64,000 bases of DNA, taken from NCBI RefSeq assembly GCF_011801125.1, contig NZ_CP046171.1, positions 434,001 to 498,000 on the forward strand, written 5' to 3'. A model generated the notes under the pieces. That model did not search any database, was not told the DNA's origin, and saw only the letters and a list, made by a program, of their open reading frames with translations. This document shows positions 28,737-37,629 of this stretch, piece after piece; the first letter of the stretch is position 1; each line of letters begins with the position of its first letter. This stretch comes from Nocardia brasiliensis (lineage in GTDB: Bacteria; Actinomycetota; Actinomycetes; Mycobacteriales; Mycobacteriaceae). Both the position numbers and the translations under genes were made by a program.

Positions 28737-29843
28737 ATGAATCGTGAAGCGGCGCCGGACAACAGCCCGCCACCGGCACTCGTGCTTCTGCACGATCCCC
28801 GGCTGCGCGACGAGGTGCGCCGGGTCGCCGCGGCGGCCGAACGCACGCTCGACGAACGAGCGCTTCCGGTGGGCAGGCACGCCTGGGCGAGCGCGCCGCT
28901 GGTGATCCTGGACACAATCGCGGCCCGCGAGTCGGCCGAGGCGACCCACCTGCGTCGCGTCGGCGTCGTCCTGGTCACCGACGGCGAGCCGGAACTGTCC
29001 GACTGGCAGGCCGCGGCCGCCGTCGGCGCCGAGCGCGTCATCGCGCTGCCGGGTGCCGCGGTCGGACTTATCGAGAAGTTTGCTGAGTACGGCGAGCACC
29101 GTGCGGGAGACGGTGTCGTCGTCGCCGTGGCAGGGGCGGGCGGCGGTGCGGGCGCGTCCACACTCGCCGCGGCGACCGCACTGCGCGCGGCCGCCGAAGG
29201 GTTCCGTCGCGAGACGATCCTGGTCGACGGTGCACCCCTCGGCGGCGGGCTCGACCTGCTGCTCGGCATCGAGACGAGCACCGGTCTGCGCTGGCCGGAT
29301 CTGGTCGTCGAGGACGGCAGGGTGGCCGCGGCCGCGCTGCATTCCGCGCTTCCGGCCGCCGCCCCCGGATTGGCGGTGCTGTCCTGCGGGCGCTGCGGTG
29401 CGGGCCGGTTGCCGCGCGAGATCGGCCCTGCTGCCGTCCGCGCGGTGCTCGAAGCGGGCCGCGCCGCAGGCGATTTGGTAGTTTGCGACATTTCCGGCGA
29501 ACGGGGCCCGCACGCCGATCAGATGCTCGACTCCGCCGATCTCGTCGTCCTGTTGGTCCCCGCCAGATTGCGGGCGGTGGCCGCCGCCGAAGCCGTTTCC
29601 GCGCATATCGCACGTCGAAACCCGAACCAGGGCTTGGTGGTCCGCGGCCCGGCGCCGGGCGGGTTGCGCGGATCGGACGTCGCGGAGGCGCTCGATCTTC
29701 CCCTGCTTGCCGCCGTGCGCGCCCAATCCGGACTCGCCGGGCACGTGGAACGGCGCGGGCTCACGGTCGGGCGTGGTCCGCTGCGGGAAGCCGCCGACGC
29801 CGTGCTAGGCGTATTGAGCGCACCGGCTGGGCAGCGCCGATGA
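28737..29843 (+). CDS. ssd: Septum-site-determining/CpaE-like protein (Ssd, Rv3660c type)
   Basis: This 368-residue protein has an N-terminal response-regulator-like part and a MinD/CpaE-like ATPase part. The P-loop position reads GAGGGAGAS, without the Lys of a normal deviant Walker A (KGGxGKT), so ATP hydrolysis is doubtful, as is known for Ssd. TILVDGAPLGGGLDLLLG follows as the Walker B-like strand. CpaE proteins place the Tad pilus machine at the cell pole. It heads the tad operon and overlaps tadA by four bases. Confidence 0.88.
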   Translation: MNREAAPDNSPPPALVLLHDPRLRDEVRRVAAAAERTLDERALPVGRHAWASAPLVILDTIAARESAEATHLRRVGVVLVTDGEPELSDWQAAAAVGAERVIALPGAAVGLIEKFAEYGEHRAGDGVVVAVAGAGGGAGASTLAAATALRAAAEGFRRETILVDGAPLGGGLDLLLGIETSTGLRWPDLVVEDGRVAAAALHSALPAAAPGLAVLSCGRCGAGRLPREIGPAAVRAVLEAGRAAGDLVVCDISGERGPHADQMLDSADLVVLLVPARLRAVAAAEAVSAHIARRNPNQGLVVRGPAPGGLRGSDVAEALDLPLLAAVRAQSGLAGHVERRGLTVGRGPLREAADAVLGVLSAPAGQRR

Positions 29844-31021
29844 GTGCGCTGGTGACCTCGGAGTTGCTGGACCGGGTGCGGGAGCGGTTGTCCGGTGCGG
29901 CGGGCGAGCCGGACCCGGCGCAGATGGCCGCCGCGATTCGCGCCGAGGCCGGTGGCGTGCTCGGCGACACCGACCTGCTGCGCGCGCTGCGGATGTTGCA
30001 GACCGAGATGACCGGGGCCGGGCTGCTCGAACCGCTGCTGCACGATCCGCAGGTCGCCGACGTGCTGGTCACTGGGCCGGACGCGGTGTGGATAGACCGT
30101 GGCCACGGACTGGAGAAGACCTCGATCACCTTCCCTGACGAGGCGGCGGTGCGTCGGCTCGCGCAGCGGCTCGCGTTGTCGGCCGGTCGGCGCCTCGACG
30201 ACGCACAACCCTGGGTGGACGGCAAAATGTCCGGAACCGGGGCAGCACTGGGGGATTCGTTCGGTGTCCGGCTGCACGCCGTGCTCGCGCCGGTGGCGCA
30301 CGGCGGCACCTGCCTGTCCTTGCGCGTGCTGCGTCCCGCCACCCAGGGCCTGGACGCCTTGGCCGCCACCGGTGCCGTGCCCGCGGAGGCGAAGCGTCTC
30401 CTGGAACGCATCCTGCGTGCCCGCCTGGCCTTCCTGGTGGTCGGCGGCACCGGCGCGGGCAAGACCACGCTGCTGTCCGGCCTGCTCGCCAAAGTCAGTC
30501 CGAGCGAACGGATCATCTGCGTCGAGGACGCGGCCGAGCTCGCGCCGCCGCACCCGCACGTGGTGCGCCTGGTCGCCCGCACCGCCAACGTCGAGGGCGC
30601 GGGTGCGGTCACCGTCCGCGACCTGGTCCGGCAGGCATTGCGCATGCGCCCGGACCGCATTGTGGTCGGCGAGGTGCGCGGCGCCGAGGTGGTCGATCTA
30701 TTGACCGCCCTGAACACCGGCCATGACGGCGGCGCGGGCACCGTGCACGCGAACTCACCCCAAGAGGTCCCCGCTCGCCTGGAAGCCCTTGCCGCCCTTG
30801 GCGGAATGGATCGCGCCGCCCTGCACAGCCAGCTCGCCGCAGCGGTCCAGATCGTGCTGCATGTCCACCGCAGACCCGACGGTTCCCGTGGACTCCGCGA
30901 AATAGGCCTGGTCCAGCGACACAAGAACGGCCGAGTCCGCATCACTCCCGCCTGGCACGCCACCGACACCGCCGTCGCTGCCGACGAACTCACGCAACTT
31001 CTCGAGGAAAGGCTGCGCTGA
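29840..31021 (+). CDS. tadA: TadA/VirB11-like secretion ATPase (Rv3659c type)
   Basis: This 393-residue ATPase powers assembly of Flp-type pili. It has Walker A GGTGAGKTT (about residue 203), an Asp box (CVEDAAEL), Walker B (RPDRIVVGEVRGAEV) and the His box GHDGGAGTVHAN. ATG 29840 overlaps the ssd stop as ATGA. The length is that of actinobacterial TadA. A 196-base spacer separates it from tadB, larger than in mycobacteria. Confidence 0.92.
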   Translation: MSALVTSELLDRVRERLSGAAGEPDPAQMAAAIRAEAGGVLGDTDLLRALRMLQTEMTGAGLLEPLLHDPQVADVLVTGPDAVWIDRGHGLEKTSITFPDEAAVRRLAQRLALSAGRRLDDAQPWVDGKMSGTGAALGDSFGVRLHAVLAPVAHGGTCLSLRVLRPATQGLDALAATGAVPAEAKRLLERILRARLAFLVVGGTGAGKTTLLSGLLAKVSPSERIICVEDAAELAPPHPHVVRLVARTANVEGAGAVTVRDLVRQALRMRPDRIVVGEVRGAEVVDLLTALNTGHDGGAGTVHANSPQEVPARLEALAALGGMDRAALHSQLAAAVQIVLHVHRRPDGSRGLREIGLVQRHKNGRVRITPAWHATDTAVAADELTQLLEERLR

Positions 31022-31217
31022 TGGGTGGTGGGTTGAGTGCGACGCGACCGTCGCGGGTCCGTCACGCCGCTTCGTCCGGAATCGGTGTTGCCGGGGTTTC
31101 ATGCCGACGTTCGTTGTGGGTCGGGGTGGGTGGTGCTCGTTTGAGCGCGGTTGTGGACTCACGCCAGTGTCCGTCGGTGTTCGGGGCGAGCGGTGCTTGT
31201 GGCCGGGCGGTCGTCCG

Positions 31218-32009
31218 ATGATCGCGGGTTTGGTTTGCTTTGCTGCCGCGCTGCTCGTGGCGCCGGTGTCGGTGTCGCGCCGTCGATTCGCGCTGGTGTT
31301 CCTGGGGCAGGTGGACCGGGGCAGCTGGCAGCGCGGTCACATGGTGCGCGGCGCCGTGGTCGTCGGCGTGCTCGCCGCTCTGCTTCTCGGTCCTGGTCCG
31401 TTCCTTGCGGCGGCCATCGTGGCAGGCACCGTCGGCTTCCGGTGGCGGCGAGCGCGTCACGATCAGCGCAGGCACCTCGAGTGCACGCGTCTGTTGGACA
31501 CTTTGGAGGCGGTCGTCGGGGAGCTGCGGGTCGGCGCGCATCCGAGCGCGGCCGCCGCACTCGCTGCCGCCGAAGCGCGCGGCGAATCCGCGAAAGCCTT
31601 CGCGGTCAGCGCGGGTCGCAGCAAGCTGGGCGGCTCCGCTGCTGAAGGTCTTCGACACGCTGATTCCATTGTCTCGGACGAACTCTCGCGTATCGCGGAC
31701 GCCTGGCAGGTAGCCGAGTGGCATGGGCTCGCCCTCGCTGAACTCCTCTGCGCTGCCCGAACCGACCTGGCAGGCCGCATCCGGTTCCGTAGCCGAACCA
31801 CCGCCGCGCTCGCTGGCGCCCGCGCCACCGCCACCGTCCTCGCCGGTCTGCCCCTGCTCGGCCTTGCTCTGGGCCAACTGATGGGCGCCGCACCCCTCCA
31901 CATCCTCCTATCCACCTCAACCGGCACCCTCCTGCTCCCGCTAGGCGCGACCCTCGCCTGCACCGGCCTCCTGTGGACCGATGCCATCACCCGAAAGGCA
32001 TTAGCATGA
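31218..32009 (+). CDS. tadB: TadB-like type II secretion F-domain protein (Rv3658c type)
   Basis: This is a 263-residue membrane protein starting MIAGLVCFAAALLVAPVS. It has an N-terminal membrane part, a cytosolic T2SSF helical domain (LLDTLEAVVGELRVGAHPSAA and the matching LSRIADAWQVAEWHGLALAELL), and C-terminal membrane helices (LAGLPLLGLALGQLMG). It forms the inner-membrane platform with TadC. ATG 31218 is chosen over an upstream start at 31101, whose first 39 residues look non-coding. Confidence 0.87.
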   Translation: MIAGLVCFAAALLVAPVSVSRRRFALVFLGQVDRGSWQRGHMVRGAVVVGVLAALLLGPGPFLAAAIVAGTVGFRWRRARHDQRRHLECTRLLDTLEAVVGELRVGAHPSAAAALAAAEARGESAKAFAVSAGRSKLGGSAAEGLRHADSIVSDELSRIADAWQVAEWHGLALAELLCAARTDLAGRIRFRSRTTAALAGARATATVLAGLPLLGLALGQLMGAAPLHILLSTSTGTLLLPLGATLACTGLLWTDAITRKALA

Positions 32010-32460
32010 ACCGTGTTTCGACGGTGCTTCCTCGCGTTGCCCGCGTGCAGGTCACGTGTTTGCGCGCGATGGTGTTGCCCAATGTCGCCCGTGAGCGGGC
32101 ATCTGGCTCGTCCACGACGGGGCAGTCGTGTGCTGTCCGCGTACGAGTGTTGGGCTCGGGCGCAAGGGTGTTGCCGTGTTCTTCCTCTGCGCAGGCGTCG
32201 GGTCTGTACTCAACGCTGTTGTGCTGTAACGCTTTCACGCATTCAGTGAGCTTGCATTCGGGAATGTCTTCGCGTGTGGGACGTGCGCAAGTCGCTGGAT
32301 TCTGGTCGAGATGTTTGGATGGAAACCCTTTTGCTGCAACAAATTCCCGGCGACGCCCGTTAGCTAGTAGTAGCTGTGTAACGAAATCGACTGGCGTGCG
32401 GACGGTCTCGGCCAGCTATGGTCGTTCGCGGAGAACGGCAACCGACTGTGAGGTGGGTCG
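32010..32460. other. 450-bp gap between tadB and tadC
   Basis: No gene is supported. The first ~180 bases hold weak repeats around GTGTTGCC and GTGCTTCC (near 32020, 32070 and 32167), so this may be another decayed repeat array like those after tadC and tadE. The right half (32250-32400) is more AT-rich. In mycobacteria tadB and tadC are adjacent. Confidence 0.4.
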
Positions 32461-33144
32461 GTGAGTCGATTCAATTGCGGTCCTGAGCTGTTCGCGTACT
32501 CGATCAGCAGTGGGGGAGGCGTGGCGAGCGGGGCGGGGTACCTCGTTACGCCGGTGCTGTTGCTGGCCATCGCGCTGGTTCTCTTGCCCGGACGGGTCGC
32601 GGTCAGTCGGCGGTGGCGGGCGCTTTGGCAGGGGGACGGGGCTAAGGATGCCTTACCTCCGTCACGGCAGAAGCTCGACCCTTTGGCGGCGGCGTCCGTG
32701 TTCGACCTGTTGGCGGCGTGCCTGCGCGCAGGTTTGCCGATGGCAGCGGCGGCTCGGGCGGTGGCGCCGGGCGCGCCGGAGCCGCTCGGTGCCGCCCTGC
32801 TCCGTGCCGCCGACCTGCTCGCCCTCGGCGCGGATGCCACCACCGCGTGGGAACGAGCCGCCGCGGACGGTGCCGGGCGTGCGGGTGGTGCGGAGATCGA
32901 GTCGTTGGCTCGAATGGCCAGGCGGTCGGCCCGCTCCGGCTCCTCGCTCGCCGTCGCGGTCGGCGAACTGGCCGAACAGCGCAGGGCCGCAGTGGAAGAC
33001 GCGGCCGCCGCGCGCGCCGAGCGGGCCGGCGTGCTCATCGGCGGCCCGCTGGGCCTGTGCTTCCTCCCGGCCTTCGTCTGTCTCGGCATCGTCCCGGTCG
33101 TCATCGGACTGGCAGGTGCTGTGCTCGAAGGCGGCCTGCTGTGA
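32461..33144 (+). CDS. tadC: TadC-like type II secretion F-domain protein (Rv3657c type)
   Basis: This 227-residue protein has one N-terminal membrane helix (VTPVLLLAIALVLLPG), the T2SSF helical domain (FDLLAACLRAGLPMAAAARAVA and the SLARMARRSARSGSSLAVAVGELAEQRR pair) and a C-terminal hairpin of membrane helices (GPLGLCFLPAFVCLGIVPVV). GTG 32461 follows AGGTGGG; GTG 32521 is a possible later start. Its last ~95 bases are the first unit of a tandem repeat array that continues past the stop. Confidence 0.82.
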   Translation: MSRFNCGPELFAYSISSGGGVASGAGYLVTPVLLLAIALVLLPGRVAVSRRWRALWQGDGAKDALPPSRQKLDPLAAASVFDLLAACLRAGLPMAAAARAVAPGAPEPLGAALLRAADLLALGADATTAWERAAADGAGRAGGAEIESLARMARRSARSGSSLAVAVGELAEQRRAAVEDAAAARAERAGVLIGGPLGLCFLPAFVCLGIVPVVIGLAGAVLEGGLL

Positions 33145-33790
33145 ACGCGCCACATGCGATGCCGAGTACATCCCCGCGGTCCAACTTGCGACGCGCTGGC
33201 TGCCACCGCGCCCAGCAGCGGCACCGAGCAGGCGGCGCCGCTGGGCTTGTGCTTCCTCCCGGCGTTCGTCCGTCTTGCCACCGTCCCGGTCGTCATCGGT
33301 TCGGCCGCGCGCGTGCTCGATGGCCCGCTGCGCACCTGCCGCATGCGGTACCGAGCGCGTGTGCGTGGTCCGACTTGCGACGCGAGGCTCGTCACCGTGC
33401 CCAGCAGCGGCACCGCGCAGGCAGACCCGTTGGGCCGGTGCTCCTTCCAGCGTGCGTCTGCCTGGTGCCGATCGTTGTCGGCTTGGTTGGTCGTGCACTC
33501 GACGGCGGCCTGCTGTGAACGCGCCGCCTGTAGTGCCGAGCGTGCTCGTGGTCCGACTTGCTATGCGAGGCCTGTCGCCGCGCCGAGCAGCAGCACCGCG
33601 CGGGCAGTCCCGCTGTGCCGGTGCTCCTTCCGGTGCTCGCTTGCCTGGGCCCTGTGTCGGTCGTCATCGGTTCGGCCGGGTGTGTGCTCGAGGGCGTCCT
33701 CCTGTGAACGCGCTGCCTGTGGTGCTGAGCGCGTTCGCGTGGTCCAACCGGCGGTGCGATCACGGCCGACGTGACCGTCAGCGGCAACGC
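33047..33790. repeat. Degenerate tandem copies of the tadC 3' end (period 183-192 bp)
   Basis: Four units begin with a CGCTGGGC-like sequence at 33047 (inside tadC), 33239, 33428 and 33611. Each copies the coding end of tadC (LCFLPAFV through the GGCCTGCTGTGA stop) plus about 95 bases of downstream sequence ending in CAGCAGCGGCACCG. Units 2-4 have diverged, shifted frame or lost the stop, so they are not functional genes. The array fills the gap between tadC and the broken pilin-like gene. Confidence 0.85.
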
Positions 33791-34012
33791 GCGGGAATGG
33801 CTGTTCGTCCGCTCTGGGGGCCAGTTGTGGGAGCGGACTGGATCGGGGGAGGAGTGGTGTGGGCAGTCGAGCAATCGCGAGGGGAGTCGTGTGTATGAAG
33901 GCGTCGGTCTCGGGAGCTTGTCTGGGTAGTGGCGACGAGGGACAGGTTGACCGGCGGAAGGGAACGTGCCTGTGCGGATCGGCCGCACGGGTCGGAGTGA
34001 GAGGGGAGTCAG

Positions 34013-34144
34013 GTGCGAATCGGGCACGTATTGCACAGCACTGTCGACGGATCGAGCGCCGCTTATCGGGAGTTGCGGGCGCGGACGTTGCGTGCGGTGG
34101 TCGCCGAAGACGGCATGAGCACGGCCGAATACTCCGCTGTGTAG
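34013..34144 (+). pseudogene. 5' part of DUF4244 pilin-like gene, cut by the integrative element
   Basis: GTG 34013 begins a frame of 43 residues ending EDGMSTAEYSAV. The first 36 codons are the host gene (Rv3656c/DUF4244 type); after ACGGCCGA the sequence is element DNA and stops six codons later. GMSTAEY is a class III prepilin cleavage motif, with Glu at +5. The rest of the gene (TAEYAIGTIAAAAFGAVLYG to the stop) lies at 44206-44337. Rejoined at ACGGCCGA the product is 79 residues. It is the likely pilin-like subunit of the tad locus. Confidence 0.88.
34121..34128. other. attL core of the integrative element
   Basis: ACGGCCGA is shared with 44206-44213; after one mismatch TAC is also shared. 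The host reading frame leaves at this point. Confidence 0.75.
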
Positions 34145-34154
34145 CTTTACATCC

Positions 34155-35960
34155 ATGAGTTCGCAGGTAGTGGCCCTTAGGGCACTGATAGTAGTACGAC
34201 TGTCCCGGTTGACTGACGAGTCCACCAGTCCGGAGCGCCAGCGCGCCGAGTGCGAAGCGCTTTGCGCTCAGCGTGGCTATGAAGTCGTCGGCGTGGCCGA
34301 AGATCTGGACGTGTCGGCGGGATCTACATCTCCGTTCGATCGTCCGCAGCTTAGCCAGTGGCTGAATGAGCCCCAGCGGTACGACGTGATCGTTTTCTAT
34401 CGGGTCGACAGGTTGGTTCGGCGGATCATGCACCTTGCACGCATGATCGACTGGTCTCAGACCCACGGCGTCAACCTTGTCTCGGCGACCGAAAGCCACT
34501 TCGATCTGTCGAATCCGGTTGGTCGGGTGTTGGCGGTCATGGTGGCGTCGTTCGCGGAGATGGAGTTGGAAGCGATCAGCGAACGCAACTCGAACGCGTT
34601 CCGGCACAACGTCCGCGCGGGCAAGTGGCGCGGCGGCGTACCGCCTTGGGGCTATCTGCCGGAGCAGCAGGCCGACGGTACTTGGAAGCTGGTTCAAGAC
34701 CCTGTTCAGGTGAAGGTGATTCGGGAGGTTGTCGATCGGGTGCTCTCGGGTGAGCCGATGCGGGCGATTGCACACAGCTTGACCTCTGACGGAGTCCTGA
34801 CGACCAAGGATCGGTTCGCTGAGGTCCAAGGTCGGCCGGTCAGCGGCTACGAGTGGTCGCCTTCTCCGCTTAAGCGGTCTCTGTCTTCTCCAACACTGTT
34901 GGGGCAGCTCGTTACCCGCGAGATCGTGCTTGACGCGAACGGACAGCCGGTGCGAAAGAATAACGGTAAGAAGGAGTTTGGTCCCGAGACCGTTCTTCGA
35001 TCTGAGGATGGCAGTCCGGTAGTTCGCGCTGAGCCGATCCTCACCAAACCCGAGTTCGATCGGCTACAGCAGGAATTGGCGAGCCGGGGGAACCGTAAGG
35101 AGCCGACGCAGCGGTCGAGTGGTCTTCTGCTGCGGGTGATCTATTGCGGGGCCTGCGGCAAGCCCGCGTACAAGTTGAAAGGCGGCAAAGGCAGGGCCGA
35201 CCGATACCGTTGCGCCTCAGCGCAATACAAGGACCCCTGCGGCAATCTGACGATCACCATGGCAGAAGCCGATGAGGCAGCAACAAAGGCTCTTCTGATG
35301 ATCGCGGGCGACTCGGAACGCATGGTTCGCACGTGGGAGCCGGGCGAGGATCACGCGGCCGAGCTTGCCGACGTGGACGAGCTTCTGACGGACTTGACTG
35401 GTCAGGTGGGTACCGGCCCCTACAAGCGAGGAACACCCCAGCGTGCGGCGCTGGATGCACGGATATCGGAGCTTGCGGAGCGACGTGAGGTGTTAGCGGC
35501 TATACCGTCGCGCCCATCGGGATGGACGTATCGAGGGACAGGTGAGATGTTGTCGGATTGGTGGGAGCGTCAGACGGTGATGGAACGCAACGTATTTCTA
35601 CGGTCGAACAACGTCCGGGTCTGGTTCAAACGTGGCAAGGAGAACAACTCGTACGTCGACCTGGGAGATTTACGCGAGTTGACCAAGGATATGGTTCCCG
35701 GTCCGACCGTGAGCCGGACGATTTCCCGACTCGATTGGATGCGTGACCACGGAGTCGCCGGACACGTAACCAGCACCGATCCAGCGTGGCGACCCTCCGA
35801 GCCAGAGGCAGGCTACGTCTGGAAGGGCCTTGGCAACGGCGAGTGGTTCCTATGGCGTGAGGACGCGTGGGCAGCAGCGCTAGAGGAGTACGAGGCTGAA
35901 GAGAAGGCGGCCGAGCGCCGGGCCGACATTGCTTCGGACTTCCCCTATGGTGACGACTGA
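34155..35960 (+). CDS. int: Large serine recombinase (integrase)
   Basis: This 601-residue protein has the serine catalytic domain first: RLSR with Ser17, the YRVDRLVRR segment and the long E helix (AEMELEAISERNSNAFRHN). The recombinase domain follows (PPWGYLPEQ to about residue 300), then a Zn ribbon (CGACGKPAYKL with the later Cys pair) and the coiled-coil part. The length fits phiC31/Bxb1-type integrases, which act on short attP/attB sites with little shared sequence. It starts 27 bases inside attL, the usual arrangement, and should excise the element only with a directionality factor. Confidence 0.95.
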   Translation: MSSQVVALRALIVVRLSRLTDESTSPERQRAECEALCAQRGYEVVGVAEDLDVSAGSTSPFDRPQLSQWLNEPQRYDVIVFYRVDRLVRRIMHLARMIDWSQTHGVNLVSATESHFDLSNPVGRVLAVMVASFAEMELEAISERNSNAFRHNVRAGKWRGGVPPWGYLPEQQADGTWKLVQDPVQVKVIREVVDRVLSGEPMRAIAHSLTSDGVLTTKDRFAEVQGRPVSGYEWSPSPLKRSLSSPTLLGQLVTREIVLDANGQPVRKNNGKKEFGPETVLRSEDGSPVVRAEPILTKPEFDRLQQELASRGNRKEPTQRSSGLLLRVIYCGACGKPAYKLKGGKGRADRYRCASAQYKDPCGNLTITMAEADEAATKALLMIAGDSERMVRTWEPGEDHAAELADVDELLTDLTGQVGTGPYKRGTPQRAALDARISELAERREVLAAIPSRPSGWTYRGTGEMLSDWWERQTVMERNVFLRSNNVRVWFKRGKENNSYVDLGDLRELTKDMVPGPTVSRTISRLDWMRDHGVAGHVTSTDPAWRPSEPEAGYVWKGLGNGEWFLWREDAWAAALEEYEAEEKAAERRADIASDFPYGDD

Positions 35961-36064
35961 GACTCTCACAGAGCGAATCCCGGCCAGAGGTGGTCGCCTT
36001 GGCCGGGACGTCGGTACGGTGGCTGTGGTTGGTCGGTGTTGGGGTGAAGGGGTGGACAAGGGTT

Positions 36065-37084
36065 GTGACTGAGTACGTACTGTCCGCCGACGAACAAGAG
36101 CGGCTAGAGGTGCACCGCGCGGGCCACGCGAGGCAACGGTTTCCGACGTTCACACTCGCAGAGGCAGCAGCGGCGGTAGTCGAGCAAGGCGACTGGCTGG
36201 TACCGGACCTGATCGCATCTACCTCAACGCTGGTATTCGGTGAAGCCAAGATCGGTAAGTCCTGGCTGATCGCTCACCTTGTCGCGGCTCTGCTGAGCCG
36301 TGGTGAATTCCTAGGCGTCCAGGTTCCTGACGAAGAGTTCTCGGTAGGTATCTGCTACACCGACGATGCCGGACACCGCGAGTACGCGCAGCGGATCGGT
36401 ACCGCTGTTGAAGGTGTCGACCATGCGGTGAAGCTGTACGGGCTACGGATCATGCAGCGTGACGACTGGGAGGCATTACACCGGGTCGTGACCGACGCCG
36501 GTCACAACGTGTTAATTATCGACAATCTGACTCAGATCCTTGATGGTTCGATCAACGACGATGACGTTATCCGGCGATGCTTCAACGGTATTCGCCGTTT
36601 CACGCAAGCCGGAATACCAGTTGTGATCGTCGGGCATTCGACCGACAAGCCAGGGCAGAACGGGAGGAAGTCCGATACGCCGTTGGGGTCGGCTGCCATC
36701 TCGCAGTCGGTTCGATGGTTGATGCAGATACGCCCAGCCAGGGGCAGGAACCTGAACGTGAAGACGTACGGCAATATCGACCACGGCCGGACGATGACGG
36801 TCCAACCGGATGATGGCGCACTGTTCACGGTCCTATCCAGCGATGAGAAAGCCGAGACCGTCAAGAAGGCACGGCAACGATCGGTAGAGACGATGGACAA
36901 AAACGCCGAGTATGCCCGATTCGTGATCGAGCAGTGTCAAGGCAAGGGTCGCAACGAAGCGGGCGATGCGTTGGCCGAGAAGTTCGGCGGAAGCGCTGGG
37001 ACGTTTAAGAACTCGCTCACACGCGGACCGCTGTCGAAGCTGGTCACGCGAACCGGAACCCAGTGGCAAAGAGTGGAACGCTGA
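36065..37084 (+). CDS. RepA-like AAA ATPase (replication or regulation)
   Basis: This is a 339-residue protein with a RecA-type ATPase fold of the RepA/AAA_25 group. Walker A is FGEAKIGKSWL at about residue 60-70, Walker B is VLIIDNLTQIL, and VVIVGHSTDKPG is a sensor-like strand. The C-terminal part (ARFVIEQCQGKGRNEAGDALAEKFGG) looks like a winged helix. RepA proteins of this group are plasmid or phage hexameric helicases. GTG 36065 is chosen by similarity of the N terminus to a domain start, but no clear ribosome site is seen. Four GGTGGAAC-like repeats lie over and after its end. Confidence 0.75.
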   Translation: MTEYVLSADEQERLEVHRAGHARQRFPTFTLAEAAAAVVEQGDWLVPDLIASTSTLVFGEAKIGKSWLIAHLVAALLSRGEFLGVQVPDEEFSVGICYTDDAGHREYAQRIGTAVEGVDHAVKLYGLRIMQRDDWEALHRVVTDAGHNVLIIDNLTQILDGSINDDDVIRRCFNGIRRFTQAGIPVVIVGHSTDKPGQNGRKSDTPLGSAAISQSVRWLMQIRPARGRNLNVKTYGNIDHGRTMTVQPDDGALFTVLSSDEKAETVKKARQRSVETMDKNAEYARFVIEQCQGKGRNEAGDALAEKFGGSAGTFKNSLTRGPLSKLVTRTGTQWQRVER

Positions 37085-37204
37085 CAGGTGGTCAGTGTTC
37101 CAGTCGGAGGATATTCATGCAGGTAGGAACGTTTTCGAGGTGGAACACCTTTCTATTCCGCCTCGCGAAGTAATCGCAGGTCAGACGGGGTGGAACGGTG
37201 GAAC
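37072..37204. repeat. GGTGGAAC iteron-like repeats
   Basis: AGTGGAAC at 37072 and GGTGGAAC at 37139, 37189 and 37197 are in direct orientation, and an inverted TGTTCCA lies near 37096. They follow the RepA-like gene. They could be an origin or operator. A GGAGG followed by ATG 37117 would start an 18-codon reading frame here, of unknown meaning. Confidence 0.5.
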
Positions 37205-37613
37205 TGGAATCCCCTTATAGGTGGTTCGGTACCTCTCCACCCTTAACCCCACTCGGTTCGTTGTGTTCCTGCGACGGGAGAAATAGCAGCAGCTTTAAAA
37301 TGCTGCTGCCTCACCTAGACGGTTGGAAAGAAAACCGGCCGAAGGTCGGGCTTACCTTCGGAGCCCTCCTAGGTCGAACAGTTGAAGACGGCCCTTTGTG
37401 GGGCCGTCCATCGGTAGATCAATCGGTGAACAGGTCGGGGCTTATAATTGGCCCCGACAGACCGTATTTCGACATCGGTTGAGGTCTAGGGAACTTCGTC
37501 CCGTCGACCTATCAATGTTGTAAGACGTCCGAGCGCCCGAAAGGCACCCCGAGTATGGGTTGATTGGTTCTGGTCGCCTAGGGACGAAAATAGCCCCCGT
37601 TTCGGCGGGGGCT
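37205..37613. other. Hairpin-rich non-coding stretch after the RepA-like gene
   Basis: No gene is supported. It holds GCAGCAGC/GCTGCTGC (from about 37287), GACGGCCC/GGGCCGTC (37387-37408), GTCGGGGC/GCCCCGAC (37434-37458) and the resolvase terminator (37592-37613). The stretch could contain a structured RNA or origin. Confidence 0.45.
37592..37613 (-). terminator. Terminator of the resolvase gene
   Basis: AGCCCCCG pairs with CGGGGGCT across a six-base loop. On the minus strand it is followed by ATTTTCG. Confidence 0.85.
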
Positions 37614-37629
37614 TAACCGTGTCTACGGA

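Noticed and set aside
33154..33774. Open frame across the tadC repeats
   Set aside because: It reads through decayed tandem copies in shifted frames and repeats Cys/Arg-rich shadows.
32510..33898. 462-residue frame overlapping tadC
   Set aside because: Wrong frame relative to the T2SSF domain, Arg/Ser/Pro-rich.
37117..37173. 18-codon frame with a GGAGG site after the RepA-like gene
   Set aside because: Too short to support as a gene; it overlaps the repeats and may be chance or a leader peptide.
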